DNA of 64,000 bases, taken from the NCBI RefSeq assembly GCF_003269425.1, contig NZ_CP030104.1:1111501-1175500 (forward strand). The letters run 5' to 3'. Shown here piece after piece: positions 1 to 8,912 of this stretch. Source of the DNA: Flagellimonas maritima. GTDB lineage: Bacteria; Bacteroidota; Bacteroidia; Flavobacteriales; Flavobacteriaceae. The translations under genes were made by a program, and so were the position numbers. Below the pieces are notes generated by a model, which did no database searches, was not told where the DNA came from, and worked only from the letters and a program-made list of their open reading frames with translations. How positions within the stretch are numbered: position 1 is the stretch's first letter; every line of letters starts with the position of its first letter.

Positions 1-2173
1 ATCCCTTTACACTTGCCAACTTTCTCTCGTTGGCTTTTATATTGTTCATCTTTAAATCCTTCAGAACGTTAACAGCTTCCTCTACATAAATATCCTTCGC
101 AAGGTTTTTGTGCCATCTATTTCTTTTTTCCCGTAGAACAGAATCCTTTGTAAACAGTTCTGTTTCATATTTCAAAGATTCAAAAGTCAATTTGGAATCG
201 TACTCGCGTAAACTTTTAAAGTGTTCCGATTTCTTTTTTGCTTTTTCTTCTCTTTGCTTGTATTCATTATAGTTTAGCGAAACCAATACCTCATCTTGCT
301 GCTCTTTCAACCATTTTGCATTTTCTTCTATCAATTTAATATGTTGATTATTAGCCATGCGCTTTTTACTGTTTTCCACAGTAGTTTCAAAATCGATATA
401 GCCATCCCAGATTTTATAATCTGCAGGAGTAATCTTATCCCAGCCCAAGGGGTTTTGTTGGTCTCTTTCACCAAGATCGATATAACTGTATCTGTCCGGT
501 ACTACGATATCGCTCTTGACTCCTTCCAATTGTGTAGATCCTCCGTTGATTCTGTAAAACTTTTGGGTTGTAAGCTTTATTGCACCTAAATCTCCATGCT
601 CGTTGCTTCTGACAATATTATCAAGGGGAATCACGTTTTGAACAGTACCTTTTCCAAAAGTCTGTTTGCTACCGATTACCACTGCTCTTTTATAATCCTG
701 CATTGCAGCAGCTAAGATTTCTGAAGCAGAAGCTGACAATTCATTCACCAAAATAACCAATGGACCGTCCCATTGAATGCGTTCGTCCTTATCTTCATGA
801 ACTTCTTTTCTTTGGCCCGAAGACCTTACCTGTACTATTGGGCCATCTTTTATAAAGAGACCTGCCATTTCCACAACAGTCTTTAAAGAGCCTCCCCCAT
901 TGTCTCTTAAATCCAAGATAATTCCTTCAGAACCCTCTTGTTTTAAACGTTCCACTTCCTTGGCAACGTCCGAAGCTGCATTTCTTTCTGTATAATCATC
1001 AAAATCTACATAAAATTTTGGGAGGTTGATGATGCCATATTTATGCTCTTCATCTTTTACAGTAGCTGATTTTGCATAAGATTCTTCAAGTAAAACAACA
1101 TCTCTGGTTATCGAAACTTTTTCTATGGTTCCGTCAACTCTTCTTACCGTTAAGTCAACAACAGTGCCTTTTGGGCCTTTAATCAACTTAATGGCGTCAT
1201 CTAAACGCATACCTACTATGTTAATAGGCTCTTCTCCATCTTGCCCAACTTTTAAAATTTCGTCTCCGACTTCCAGGCTTTGTTCTCTCCAAATAGGTCC
1301 CCCGGAGATAATCTCCATAATTCTGGCCCCTTCCGGTTTTTTTTGTAACCGCGCACCTATTCCTTCAAACTTACCGGACATTCCAATATCAAATTTTTCT
1401 TTATCATCTGGGGCAAAATAGTAAGTATGGGGATCGAATTCGTCCACTATGGTGTTTATGTATTGTACAAACCAATCTTTTCGTTCTAGATCGGCAACGA
1501 AATCAAAGAATTCATCAAGAGTATTCTTTGTGTTTTCTCTTGCTTCTTCTTCTGTTAATTCTTTATCAATAGATTCAGAAATTTCATCAAAAGTTAAAAT
1601 TTTAGATGGCATCTCTGTATTTGGAGATTGGTTGGCTTCAGCAATTCTATTTTCTACCTTATTGTCGAAAATACCCAGCGTATTGTATTTTAACTGCATT
1701 CTCCAACGTTCTATAAGCTGTTTTTTATTGGATGCAAATTCTTGGTCCTCGTAATCAATATTTATACTTTCATTTTTAGTATAGTCAAAAGGTTCGGAAA
1801 GAATATCCGCATAAATAACTTTTGCTTCGTCCATACGCTTCATCAAGCGTTGGTATACAATATTGAAAAAAGTAATATCGGTATTCTTTATTTCATCATC
1901 AATTTGAAATCTGTACTTCTCAAATTCCTTAATATCACTTCCCAAAAAATACCTTTTTGTAGGATCGAGTACTTCTATAAAATCATCAAATACGTTTGAG
2001 GAAAAACTGTCGTTCAAATCCTTTGGCTCATAATGCCCACGTTCCAAGACGTAGGTAATAAGATCCAACAACAACTTATCCTTGTCATCGTTTTCAAAAG
2101 TTTTATTTGTAAAACTGCAGGAGGCAACTGCAATAAGAATAATCAAAAAGCCCAGAACAAAATTCTTTTTCAT
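1..2173 (-). CDS. prc: Tail-specific (carboxy-terminal processing) protease, C-terminus cut by the window edge
   Basis: This is a periplasmic S41-family protease that degrades or trims proteins from their C-termini. The frame is open from an ATG at 2173 to base 1, about 724 codons, so only the extreme C-terminus is missing. The N-terminus is a lipoprotein signal with a Cys at residue 19 (AVASC). A PDZ domain lies at roughly residues 255-340. The catalytic Ser is in SASASEILA near residue 480 and the Lys in GSKQTFGKGTVQ near 505, a spacing like E. coli Prc. The DUF3340-like coiled tail follows. It is divergent from surE, with about 205 bp between them. The plus-strand open frames over it are antisense shadows. 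Confidence 0.93.
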   Translation of the reverse strand, partial: MKKNFVLGFLIILIAVASCSFTNKTFENDDKDKLLLDLITYVLERGHYEPKDLNDSFSSNVFDDFIEVLDPTKRYFLGSDIKEFEKYRFQIDDEIKNTDITFFNIVYQRLMKRMDEAKVIYADILSEPFDYTKNESINIDYEDQEFASNKKQLIERWRMQLKYNTLGIFDNKVENRIAEANQSPNTEMPSKILTFDEISESIDKELTEEEARENTKNTLDEFFDFVADLERKDWFVQYINTIVDEFDPHTYYFAPDDKEKFDIGMSGKFEGIGARLQKKPEGARIMEIISGGPIWREQSLEVGDEILKVGQDGEEPINIVGMRLDDAIKLIKGPKGTVVDLTVRRVDGTIEKVSITRDVVLLEESYAKSATVKDEEHKYGIINLPKFYVDFDDYTERNAASDVAKEVERLKQEGSEGIILDLRDNGGGSLKTVVEMAGLFIKDGPIVQVRSSGQRKEVHEDKDERIQWDGPLVILVNELSASASEILAAAMQDYKRAVVIGSKQTFGKGTVQNVIPLDNIVRSNEHGDLGAIKLTTQKFYRINGGSTQLEGVKSDIVVPDRYSYIDLGERDQQNPLGWDKITPADYKIWDGYIDFETTVENSKKRMANNQHIKLIEENAKWLKEQQDEVLVSLNYNEYKQREEKAKKKSEHFKSLREYDSKLTFESLKYETELFTKDSVLREKRNRWHKNLAKDIYVEEAVNVLKDLKMNNIKANERKLASVKG

Positions 2174-2378
2174 GAAAGCTGTATTTATTTGGAGGTGAAA
2201 TTGATTGACAGCAATTTGTCAGATCATCATTACGTCATCCTTCTTTTTTATTCATATGAATTCCCTAAGATACTGAAAAAACCGTGCCAGTTTAGGTCAT
2301 GGTTTCTAATTTTTTGTTAAACGGCTAGAGCTCCATATCCTTATGAAAAACGTATTTTTATACTTTTAATTATATAAA

Positions 2379-3155
2379 ATGAAAAAACCGCTCATCCTTG
2401 TCACCAATGATGATGGAATCACTGCCCCAGGTCTTAGGGCTTTGATAAGTGCAATGAAAGAAATTGGAGAGGTAATTGTGGTGGCACCGGACAGCCCGCA
2501 ATCTGGAATGGGGCATGCAATAACTATAGATGACACCCTCTATTCCAAAAGAGTAATTATAGATAAAACTGAAGATGCACCTACGGAGTTTAGTTGTAGC
2601 GGTACTCCGGCTGACTGTGTAAAGTTAGCTCTTCAAGAAATATTGCATAAAAGGCCCGATATCTGCGTAAGCGGTATCAACCACGGTTCCAATTCTTCTA
2701 TCAATGTCATATATTCCGGTACGATGAGCGCTGCCATTGAGGCAGGAATTGAAGGTATCCCTGCAATCGGTTTTTCCCTTTGCGACTATTCTTGGGAAGC
2801 AGAGTTCAGCCATTCCCTAAAATCAGTCAAGAAAATCGTATCCCAAGCATTGCTACATGGAATACCAAATGGAACGGTACTTAATGTAAATATCCCGAAA
2901 ACAACTACTGAACCAGAGGGCATCAAAGTATGTAGACAAGCGAGGGCAAATTGGAAAGAAAAATTTGATAAGCGCACTAGTCCAACTGGTAAGGACTATT
3001 ATTGGTTGACTGGGGAATTTGAACTATTGGACAAGGGCGAGGATACGGATGAATGGGCATTGGCAAATGGATTTGTTTCCGTAGTTCCAACACAATTTGA
3101 CCTTACCGCCCATCATATTATTCAGCAAGTAAACAATTGGAGCTTAAATGAATAG
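2379..3155 (+). CDS. surE: 5'/3'-nucleotidase SurE
   Basis: SurE is a metal-dependent nucleoside monophosphate phosphatase of the cytoplasm, linked to survival and repair metabolism. The 258 residues match the family length. Visible signatures are the N-terminal metal site ILVTNDDGITAPG, the SGMGHAITI loop, the CSGTPADCVKLAL stretch and the VSGINHGSN segment that completes the metal and phosphate site. The ATG at 2379 starts directly at the conserved N-terminus. The stop overlaps the next gene by 8 bp, so the two are co-translated. surE, a small membrane protein and lpxB in this order form a plausible envelope/metabolism transcript. Confidence 0.95.
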   Translation: MKKPLILVTNDDGITAPGLRALISAMKEIGEVIVVAPDSPQSGMGHAITIDDTLYSKRVIIDKTEDAPTEFSCSGTPADCVKLALQEILHKRPDICVSGINHGSNSSINVIYSGTMSAAIEAGIEGIPAIGFSLCDYSWEAEFSHSLKSVKKIVSQALLHGIPNGTVLNVNIPKTTTEPEGIKVCRQARANWKEKFDKRTSPTGKDYYWLTGEFELLDKGEDTDEWALANGFVSVVPTQFDLTAHHIIQQVNNWSLNE

Positions 3156-3432
3156 CAGAAAAGAAATTCTCATCGGCTTTGTCGTAGGTATCATAGCCAA
3201 TACTTTTGGCACGCTGCTGTATGTCATTATTTTTTCCGATTTAAGTATTACAGAGACATTTGAAGCTGCTGTTGCCCAAGAACACATAGGAAGTTTGTTG
3301 GCATTGGGGGCTATCCTGAATCTGGTTGCATTTTTTGGGTTCTTACGAATAAAACGAGATTACAGAGCTAAGGGTGTTTTGATTGCGACCTTACTTACGG
3401 CAATGGTAATATTGTATTATAAGATTTTTTAA
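3148..3432 (+). CDS. Small three-helix membrane protein, unknown function
   Basis: The 94-residue product has three hydrophobic segments, at about residues 8-30, 47-67 and 76-92, separated by short charged loops (RIKRDYRAKG before the last helix). I do not recognise a named domain. It overlaps the end of surE by 8 bp, which argues for translational coupling and for its being a real gene. No catalytic motif is visible. It looks like a conserved flavobacterial hypothetical inner-membrane protein; its role cannot be read from the sequence. Confidence 0.8.
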   Translation: MNSRKEILIGFVVGIIANTFGTLLYVIIFSDLSITETFEAAVAQEHIGSLLALGAILNLVAFFGFLRIKRDYRAKGVLIATLLTAMVILYYKIF

Positions 3433-3449
3433 AAGGGGGCGAATGTAAA

Positions 3450-3609
3450 ATTCAAGCTCAAACTCAATGCTAAAATTTTGGAAACCTTCTATATACAGGT
3501 TAAAACCGATGCACGAAATCTGATAAAAAAAAAGCTGAAAATCAATTAGAACACTTTTCACAATAGTATATGAACTTGGCACTTGAATTTGAACTTGACA
3601 CTCGAACTT
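3450..3609. repeat. Intergenic inverted repeat of the TTGAATTTGAACTTG type
   Basis: The 180 bp between the small membrane gene and lpxB hold a left arm of TTCAAGCTCAAACTCAATG type and a right arm of ACTTGAATTTGAACTTGACA type, which are rough reverse complements. The same word style recurs at 36644-36686 and 48452-48565. It may fold as a long imperfect hairpin. Confidence 0.6.
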
Positions 3610-3614
3610 AGATA

Positions 3615-4727
3615 ATGAAATACTACATCATAGCCGGTGAAGCTTCGGGAGATCTCCATGGATCCAATCTCATTAAGGCGCTTAAAGAGCAAGACGCCGA
3701 TGCGATTATTCGTTGTTGGGGCGGAGATTTAATGCGGGAGGCGGGAGGCGATTTGGCCAAACACTACAAGGACATGGCCTTTATGGGGTTTTTGGAAGTC
3801 ATCAAGAACATTCCAACTATTTTCAAGAATATTTCTTTTTGTAAAGAAGATATTTTAAATTTTAATCCTCACCTGATAATTTTCATAGATTTTTCAGGCT
3901 TTAATCTTCGCATTGCCGAATGGGCAAAAAAGAATAATTTCAAGACCAATTATTATATATCCCCGCAAATCTGGGCATCTCGGGAAGGGAGAATCAAAAA
4001 GATAAAACGTGATATCGATAATATGTATGTGATACTTCCTTTCGAAAAAGATTTTTACGAAAAGAAACATAATTATCCAGTGCATTTTGTAGGTCACCCC
4101 CTAATCGATGCCATAGCAAATACCAAAATTGTTGATGAGCCTACGTTTAGGGAACAAAACGGGTTAGACTTAAAAAAACCTGTAATTGCACTCCTGCCCG
4201 GAAGCAGAAAGCAAGAGGTACAGAAAATGTTGGAGATCATGCTTTCCGTAAGCGATGGCTTTCCAGAATATCAATTTGTAATTGCGGGCGCACCAAGTTT
4301 ATCGGATAGTTTTTACACTTCTTTTTTGAAAGAAAAAAGCATCAACTACGTCTCCAACCAAACCTACTCCCTCTTGAAATATTCGCACGCTGCATTGGTT
4401 ACAAGTGGCACGGCAACTTTGGAAACCGCACTTTTTGGCATCCCTCAAGTCGTATGCTATAAAGGCAATTGGATTTCTTATCAAATCGCAAAACGAATCA
4501 TCACCCTGGATTATATTTCATTAGTGAACCTAATCATGAACAGGGAAGTTGTTAAAGAATTGATTCAAAGTGAATTGACAACGAAAAACCTTCAAAAAGA
4601 GCTGTCAAAAATAATAGATGGAAATGAGAGGGAGCGCATGTTAAAGGACTACGCCCTGTTAAGAAAGAAATTAGGCGGAAAAGGTGCCAGTCAATTAGCA
4701 GCCAAATTAATCACGGAAAATGCTTAG
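3615..4727 (+). CDS. lpxB: Lipid-A-disaccharide synthase
   Basis: LpxB (GT19) joins UDP-2,3-diacylglucosamine and 2,3-diacylglucosamine 1-phosphate at the cytoplasmic face of the inner membrane in lipid A synthesis. The 370 residues fit the family. Signatures are the N-terminal IAGEASGDLHG, the FIDFSGFNLRIA segment, YYISPQIWASREGR, the FVGHPLIDA motif, LPGSRKQEV and the nucleotide-sugar site VTSGTATLETA with PQVVCYK. It starts after a 182 bp repeat-bearing gap and is followed within 33 bp by the NlpC/P60 gene. This is a confident assignment. Confidence 0.96.
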   Translation: MKYYIIAGEASGDLHGSNLIKALKEQDADAIIRCWGGDLMREAGGDLAKHYKDMAFMGFLEVIKNIPTIFKNISFCKEDILNFNPHLIIFIDFSGFNLRIAEWAKKNNFKTNYYISPQIWASREGRIKKIKRDIDNMYVILPFEKDFYEKKHNYPVHFVGHPLIDAIANTKIVDEPTFREQNGLDLKKPVIALLPGSRKQEVQKMLEIMLSVSDGFPEYQFVIAGAPSLSDSFYTSFLKEKSINYVSNQTYSLLKYSHAALVTSGTATLETALFGIPQVVCYKGNWISYQIAKRIITLDYISLVNLIMNREVVKELIQSELTTKNLQKELSKIIDGNERERMLKDYALLRKKLGGKGASQLAAKLITENA

Positions 4728-4760
4728 ATTTAATGCCCAAGAATCAAAAGCTATTCTTGG

Positions 4761-5309
4761 ATGTTACATAGAGCCCTCTATCTTATCGCTATTTTACTTG
4801 TTTTTGGTTGTGGCACGACCAAGAAAAAAAGAACCTACCGCGCTCCTAAAACCATTTCTGTTGAAGGGACCAAAGAAGAAGAAAGTGTACCGGTCTTAAA
4901 ACCCAAAAAAGAAAAAAGGAAAGACGGAAGGGCGGATGATATTATCGCCACGGCAATGACTTTTTCGGGAACACGATATAAATACGGCGGTACCACAAAA
5001 AAAGGAATGGACTGTTCCGGACTTTTGTATGTTTCGCTTAAAAAAAATGACATAATATTCCCCAGGGTTTCCTATCAAATGGCGGAAAAAGGAAAGCGAA
5101 TAAAAATACCGCAAGTTCAAAAAGGGGACCTCCTATTTTTTAAGACCAGTAAAAGTGGAAAACGCATCAATCACGTTGGACTTGTTGTCGATGTAAATGG
5201 GGATGACATCAAATTCATTCATTCTACAACATCAAGGGGGGTTATCGTTTCTTCTTTACGTGAAGGTTACTGGAACTATTCTTTTGTGAAGGCTACGCGG
5301 TTTTTGTAA
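4761..5309 (+). CDS. NlpC/P60 (C40) cell-wall peptidase, lipoprotein
   Basis: This is a predicted secreted cysteine peptidase that cuts peptide bonds in peptidoglycan stem peptides. The 182-residue product begins with a lipoprotein signal ending in LLVFGC (Cys near residue 17). A Lys-rich linker to about residue 55 follows, then an NlpC/P60 domain of about 115 residues. The catalytic Cys is in MDCSGLLYV and the His in INHVGLVVD, with a second polar residue in FIHSTTSRG. The stop TAA shares one base with the ATG of the following ComEC-like gene (TAATG), so the genes are translationally coupled. Confidence 0.9.
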   Translation: MLHRALYLIAILLVFGCGTTKKKRTYRAPKTISVEGTKEEESVPVLKPKKEKRKDGRADDIIATAMTFSGTRYKYGGTTKKGMDCSGLLYVSLKKNDIIFPRVSYQMAEKGKRIKIPQVQKGDLLFFKTSKSGKRINHVGLVVDVNGDDIKFIHSTTSRGVIVSSLREGYWNYSFVKATRFL

Positions 5310-7336
5310 TGCGGTTTTTCAATTTTGTTTCCATTAAGCTGACCCTATGCCTAATTGCGGGGATTATTATTGGTTTCTATTTTGAAATACCTCTATCACT
5401 ATCGCTTGCTATTACAATTGCATTAGTACCTTTTCTATACTGGGCACATAAAAGACAGACCCGTGAAGGGTTTCCATTTTTTGAGCTTACAACAATTTCC
5501 ACTACGATAGCCCTTGGTATTGTAATCGTTACTTTGGCAAAATCCGAGGATTTGCCGAACCACTATTCAAAACGGAATCTTGATAAGCACAACTTATGGG
5601 AACTTAAGGTTGAGGAAGAGCTTAAACAAAATCAATATTCACAGCGTTATGTGGTAAAAGTTATTTCTCTTGAAAACAGAAGAAGTTCTGGAAAGATAAT
5701 TTTAAGCCTTCCTTCTGATTCAACAGCAAAAAAATTTCAATTAGATGATGAATTATTTATTTTTTCATCTGTAAAAACAATCGCCCCTCCTCTTAACCCT
5801 CATCAATTTAATTATAAAAAGTATCTGGAAAAACAAGGAATTTATCATCAAATCCAGGGTGATCCAGAAGCAATTACTTTAAAAGATAAAGCATCATGTA
5901 CGCTTAGGGGGTTAGCTGCCAATTTAAGGGAACGTATTATTCTTAAACTTAAGAAAGAGGACTTTGGAAAAGATGAATTGGGCGTCATTCAAGCACTTTT
6001 GTTAGGTCAACGAAGCGATATCCCAGAAGAAACCTATAACAGTTATATCGATGCAGGGGCTGTTCATATTCTGGCTGTTTCTGGACTTCATGTTGGTATT
6101 CTATTGTTGCTATTGCAGTTCTTGCTATCACCTTTGGAGTGGGTTCCAAAAGGAAGAACGCTTAAGTTGGCATTGATAGTTATTTTGCTTTGGAGCTACG
6201 CTTTTGTAGCAGGGCTTTCCCCATCCATACTAAGAGCGGTGACCATGTTCTCGTTTTTTGCCTATGCCATGTACTTGAACAGACCAACGAATTCATTCAA
6301 TATCGTGGCCTTGTCCATGCTCTTTATTTTACTGATCAAACCGTTGTTTTTGTTCCAAGTAGGCTTTCAGATGAGTTATGCCGCGGTTTTTGCAATTGTG
6401 TGGATCTATCCAAAACTGCAACGTTTTTGGTTTCCCAAACACTATATAGTTCGTAAGATTTGGCAATTATTATCGGTAAGTGTCTCGGCACAATTGGGCG
6501 TTCTGCCAATAAGTCTATTTTATTTTCATCAGTTTCCTGCCTTGTTCTTTGTTTCCAATTTGATGATAGTTCCTTTTTTGGGTTTTATTCTTGGGCTTGG
6601 AATTCTAGTAATTGTATTATCCCTACTGGATTGTCTCCCAGATTTTATGGTTCAGATTTATAATTCGGTCATCAAAAGCATGAATTTCATCATTGATCGG
6701 GTCGCTCACCAAGAAGGTTTTATCATTAAAAACATTCCGTTCGATAGTGTCCAAATGATTTTAGGGTATCTCATTATAATTTCCCTTATTTTATTTCTTT
6801 CAAAACCAACATTCAAATATCTCGCACCACTTTTACTCGGGATTATCTTATTCCAGGGATGGACCATTTGGGATCAATTTCGATTACAGGGAAAAGAAAG
6901 CTTTGTGTTGCTGCATAAATCGAAGAATACTTCGCTATTGCATCAAAAGGGCGTTTCTTTAACGGTTTATACAACGGACAGCCTCGGTATATCATCAATA
7001 GTTGACAACTATACAATAGCGGAGCGGAATCCCTCTATAAACTTTTTACCGTTAAAACATAACTTTGTTCTTGGTAAGAAAGAGTTATATATAATGGACA
7101 GTGCCAGCGTGTATCCACCAAAGAAAAACCTGGATTTTCTATTGCTCACACAATCCCCAAAGATAAATCTAGAGCGAATTATTGATTCCATTCAACCTAG
7201 AAAAGTGATTGCCGACGGAAGTAATTTTAAAAGTTATATTGCTCGATGGAAAGCCACTTGCATTAAAAGTAAAATCCCTTTCCACAGCACTCGTGAAAAG
7301 GGAAGTTATTTTTTTAATCCTAAAGTCAATCAATGA
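5309..7336 (+). CDS. ComEC/Rec2-family DNA-uptake channel protein
   Basis: ComEC forms the inner-membrane channel for single-stranded DNA in natural transformation. The 675-residue product has two N-terminal helices, a DUF4131-like soluble region (about residues 95-200) and a Competence-domain membrane core (about 225-510) carrying GAVHILAVSGLHVGI. A C-terminal soluble part of about 150 residues follows. That tail sits where other ComEC proteins carry a metallo-beta-lactamase domain, but I see no HxHxDH motif in it, so a nuclease activity is not supported. Its last 7 bases overlap the convergent peptide transporter gene. Confidence 0.88.
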   Translation: MRFFNFVSIKLTLCLIAGIIIGFYFEIPLSLSLAITIALVPFLYWAHKRQTREGFPFFELTTISTTIALGIVIVTLAKSEDLPNHYSKRNLDKHNLWELKVEEELKQNQYSQRYVVKVISLENRRSSGKIILSLPSDSTAKKFQLDDELFIFSSVKTIAPPLNPHQFNYKKYLEKQGIYHQIQGDPEAITLKDKASCTLRGLAANLRERIILKLKKEDFGKDELGVIQALLLGQRSDIPEETYNSYIDAGAVHILAVSGLHVGILLLLLQFLLSPLEWVPKGRTLKLALIVILLWSYAFVAGLSPSILRAVTMFSFFAYAMYLNRPTNSFNIVALSMLFILLIKPLFLFQVGFQMSYAAVFAIVWIYPKLQRFWFPKHYIVRKIWQLLSVSVSAQLGVLPISLFYFHQFPALFFVSNLMIVPFLGFILGLGILVIVLSLLDCLPDFMVQIYNSVIKSMNFIIDRVAHQEGFIIKNIPFDSVQMILGYLIIISLILFLSKPTFKYLAPLLLGIILFQGWTIWDQFRLQGKESFVLLHKSKNTSLLHQKGVSLTVYTTDSLGISSIVDNYTIAERNPSINFLPLKHNFVLGKKELYIMDSASVYPPKKNLDFLLLTQSPKINLERIIDSIQPRKVIADGSNFKSYIARWKATCIKSKIPFHSTREKGSYFFNPKVNQ

Positions 7337-8895
7337 TCTGCCAGTTCAAAACCTTCCGTTTCGTCATCTTGAACAACAGTTTCCTTATCCTCCGCTCCGT
7401 GTGTCAATCGTTTTAACGGTTTCAACAATAAAATGACCAACAGCCCAAAAAGTACCGCGAATATAAATAATCCCCCGAACACTTTAAGCTCACCTGCTTT
7501 TACAGAACTTTCACCAATTATTCCGGCCACTTTATTTCCCAGTCCGGTCGCAGCCCAGTATACCCCCATCATCAACGCCATATATCGTACTGGTGCCAGT
7601 TTTGTGAAAAAAGACAACGATACCGGTGATAGGCAGAGTTCTCCTAACGTATGGAACAAATAAGCAAGAACCAACCAATACATAGCCGAACTTCCATTCG
7701 CCTCATACTGAAGGGATGCAAAAACCATATATACAAAACCAACTCCCATAATAATCACCCCAACGGCCATTTTAAAAAGTGAGGATGCTTCTTTTCCTTT
7801 CAATTTTCTTTTGGCCCAAAAATTGGCCACAAGAACTGCAAATAGGATTATAAAGCCAGCGTTTGCGCCTTGAAACCAAGCTGCAGGAACTTCCCATCCC
7901 ATAAACATCCTATTGGTTTTTTCTTCCGCATATAGGTTCATCAAACCACCCATTTGCTCAAAACAGCCCCAAAAGACCAAAACCATAAGTAACGATAACA
8001 ACAGTACTACATATCTGTCCTTTTCTACTTGGCCATTCAGGTTTTTGTAAATCATCATCATAAGCCCCGTGACCAAAGAAAGTACTATAAACAGAATACC
8101 GTACCCCCAATTATCCGGTCCTTCAAAAGTGAATCCGGCATACAACGAAAGTACCAATAGGACAACGACAATACCTAATTGTAACGGGGACTTAAACAAT
8201 TGTGAAAACAACGTAGCCAAGCTAACATCCGAAGATTTCTCCTCTACCGTAGGTTCGTTACCGACATGTATCAAAAAACGTTGCCCGTATAGATATACTA
8301 TCAGACCCAATAACATTCCGATACCTGCAAGTCCAAAACCATAATGCCATCCATATATGGCAGCTACAAGGCCTACCGATAAAGATGCCGTGAAAGACCC
8401 AAGATTTATACCTACATAAAATATGCTAAAACCCTTATCCCTTCTAATATCGTTCTGTTTGTAGAGCCCTCCTACCATGGTAGAAATATTTGGCTTTAAC
8501 ATACCCACACCTAAGATTACCAAGCCCAAACCCGTGTAATAAGCCCAAATGGCATCTATTGCCAACACGCCATGCCCCGCTGTCAACAATATAGCGCCTA
8601 TGGTTACCGCTTTTTTCTGACCGATCAATCTATCTGCTATAAATCCGCCAGGAATACTCATTAAATACACGAGCATAGTATACCAACCATAGAGTGCCAA
8701 AGCTTCTGTTTTCGTCCAGCCCAATCCACTTTGGGGGTCGTTCTCCAATGTTTGGGCCGTCATGTATAGCGTTAGCAGGGCTCTCATTCCATAATATGAA
8801 AAACGCTCCCACATTTCTGTAAAAAAGAGCACGTACAACCCAACGGGATGTCCAAAAAGTTCTTTCTTATGCGCTGGTTTTACAAGGTCTGACAT
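7330..8895 (-). CDS. POT/PTR-family proton-dependent oligopeptide transporter
   Basis: This is a major-facilitator inner-membrane symporter that takes up di- and tripeptides with protons. The 521 residues contain 12-14 hydrophobic segments. The POT signature ExxERFxYYG is present near residues 28-40 (EMWERFSYYGMRALL), and the second PTR2 motif region lies around GLYKQNDIRRDKGFSIFY. The C-terminus is acidic and cytoplasmic. The gene directly follows a dipeptidyl peptidase gene on the same strand with a 17 bp gap, which fits cleavage of dipeptides outside the cell and their import. Confidence 0.93.
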   Translation of the reverse strand: MSDLVKPAHKKELFGHPVGLYVLFFTEMWERFSYYGMRALLTLYMTAQTLENDPQSGLGWTKTEALALYGWYTMLVYLMSIPGGFIADRLIGQKKAVTIGAILLTAGHGVLAIDAIWAYYTGLGLVILGVGMLKPNISTMVGGLYKQNDIRRDKGFSIFYVGINLGSFTASLSVGLVAAIYGWHYGFGLAGIGMLLGLIVYLYGQRFLIHVGNEPTVEEKSSDVSLATLFSQLFKSPLQLGIVVVLLVLSLYAGFTFEGPDNWGYGILFIVLSLVTGLMMMIYKNLNGQVEKDRYVVLLLSLLMVLVFWGCFEQMGGLMNLYAEEKTNRMFMGWEVPAAWFQGANAGFIILFAVLVANFWAKRKLKGKEASSLFKMAVGVIIMGVGFVYMVFASLQYEANGSSAMYWLVLAYLFHTLGELCLSPVSLSFFTKLAPVRYMALMMGVYWAATGLGNKVAGIIGESSVKAGELKVFGGLFIFAVLFGLLVILLLKPLKRLTHGAEDKETVVQDDETEGFELADH

Positions 8896-8912
8896 ATATT
8901 TATTGTGTTAGG

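Noticed and set aside
296..2320. Five plus-strand open frames of 85-101 residues
   Set aside because: They lie antisense to the long protease frame on the minus strand, which carries all family motifs; the plus-strand products have no recognisable domains.
6190..6663. Two alternative-frame ORFs inside the ComEC-like gene
   Set aside because: They overlap the membrane core of the real gene and lack family features.
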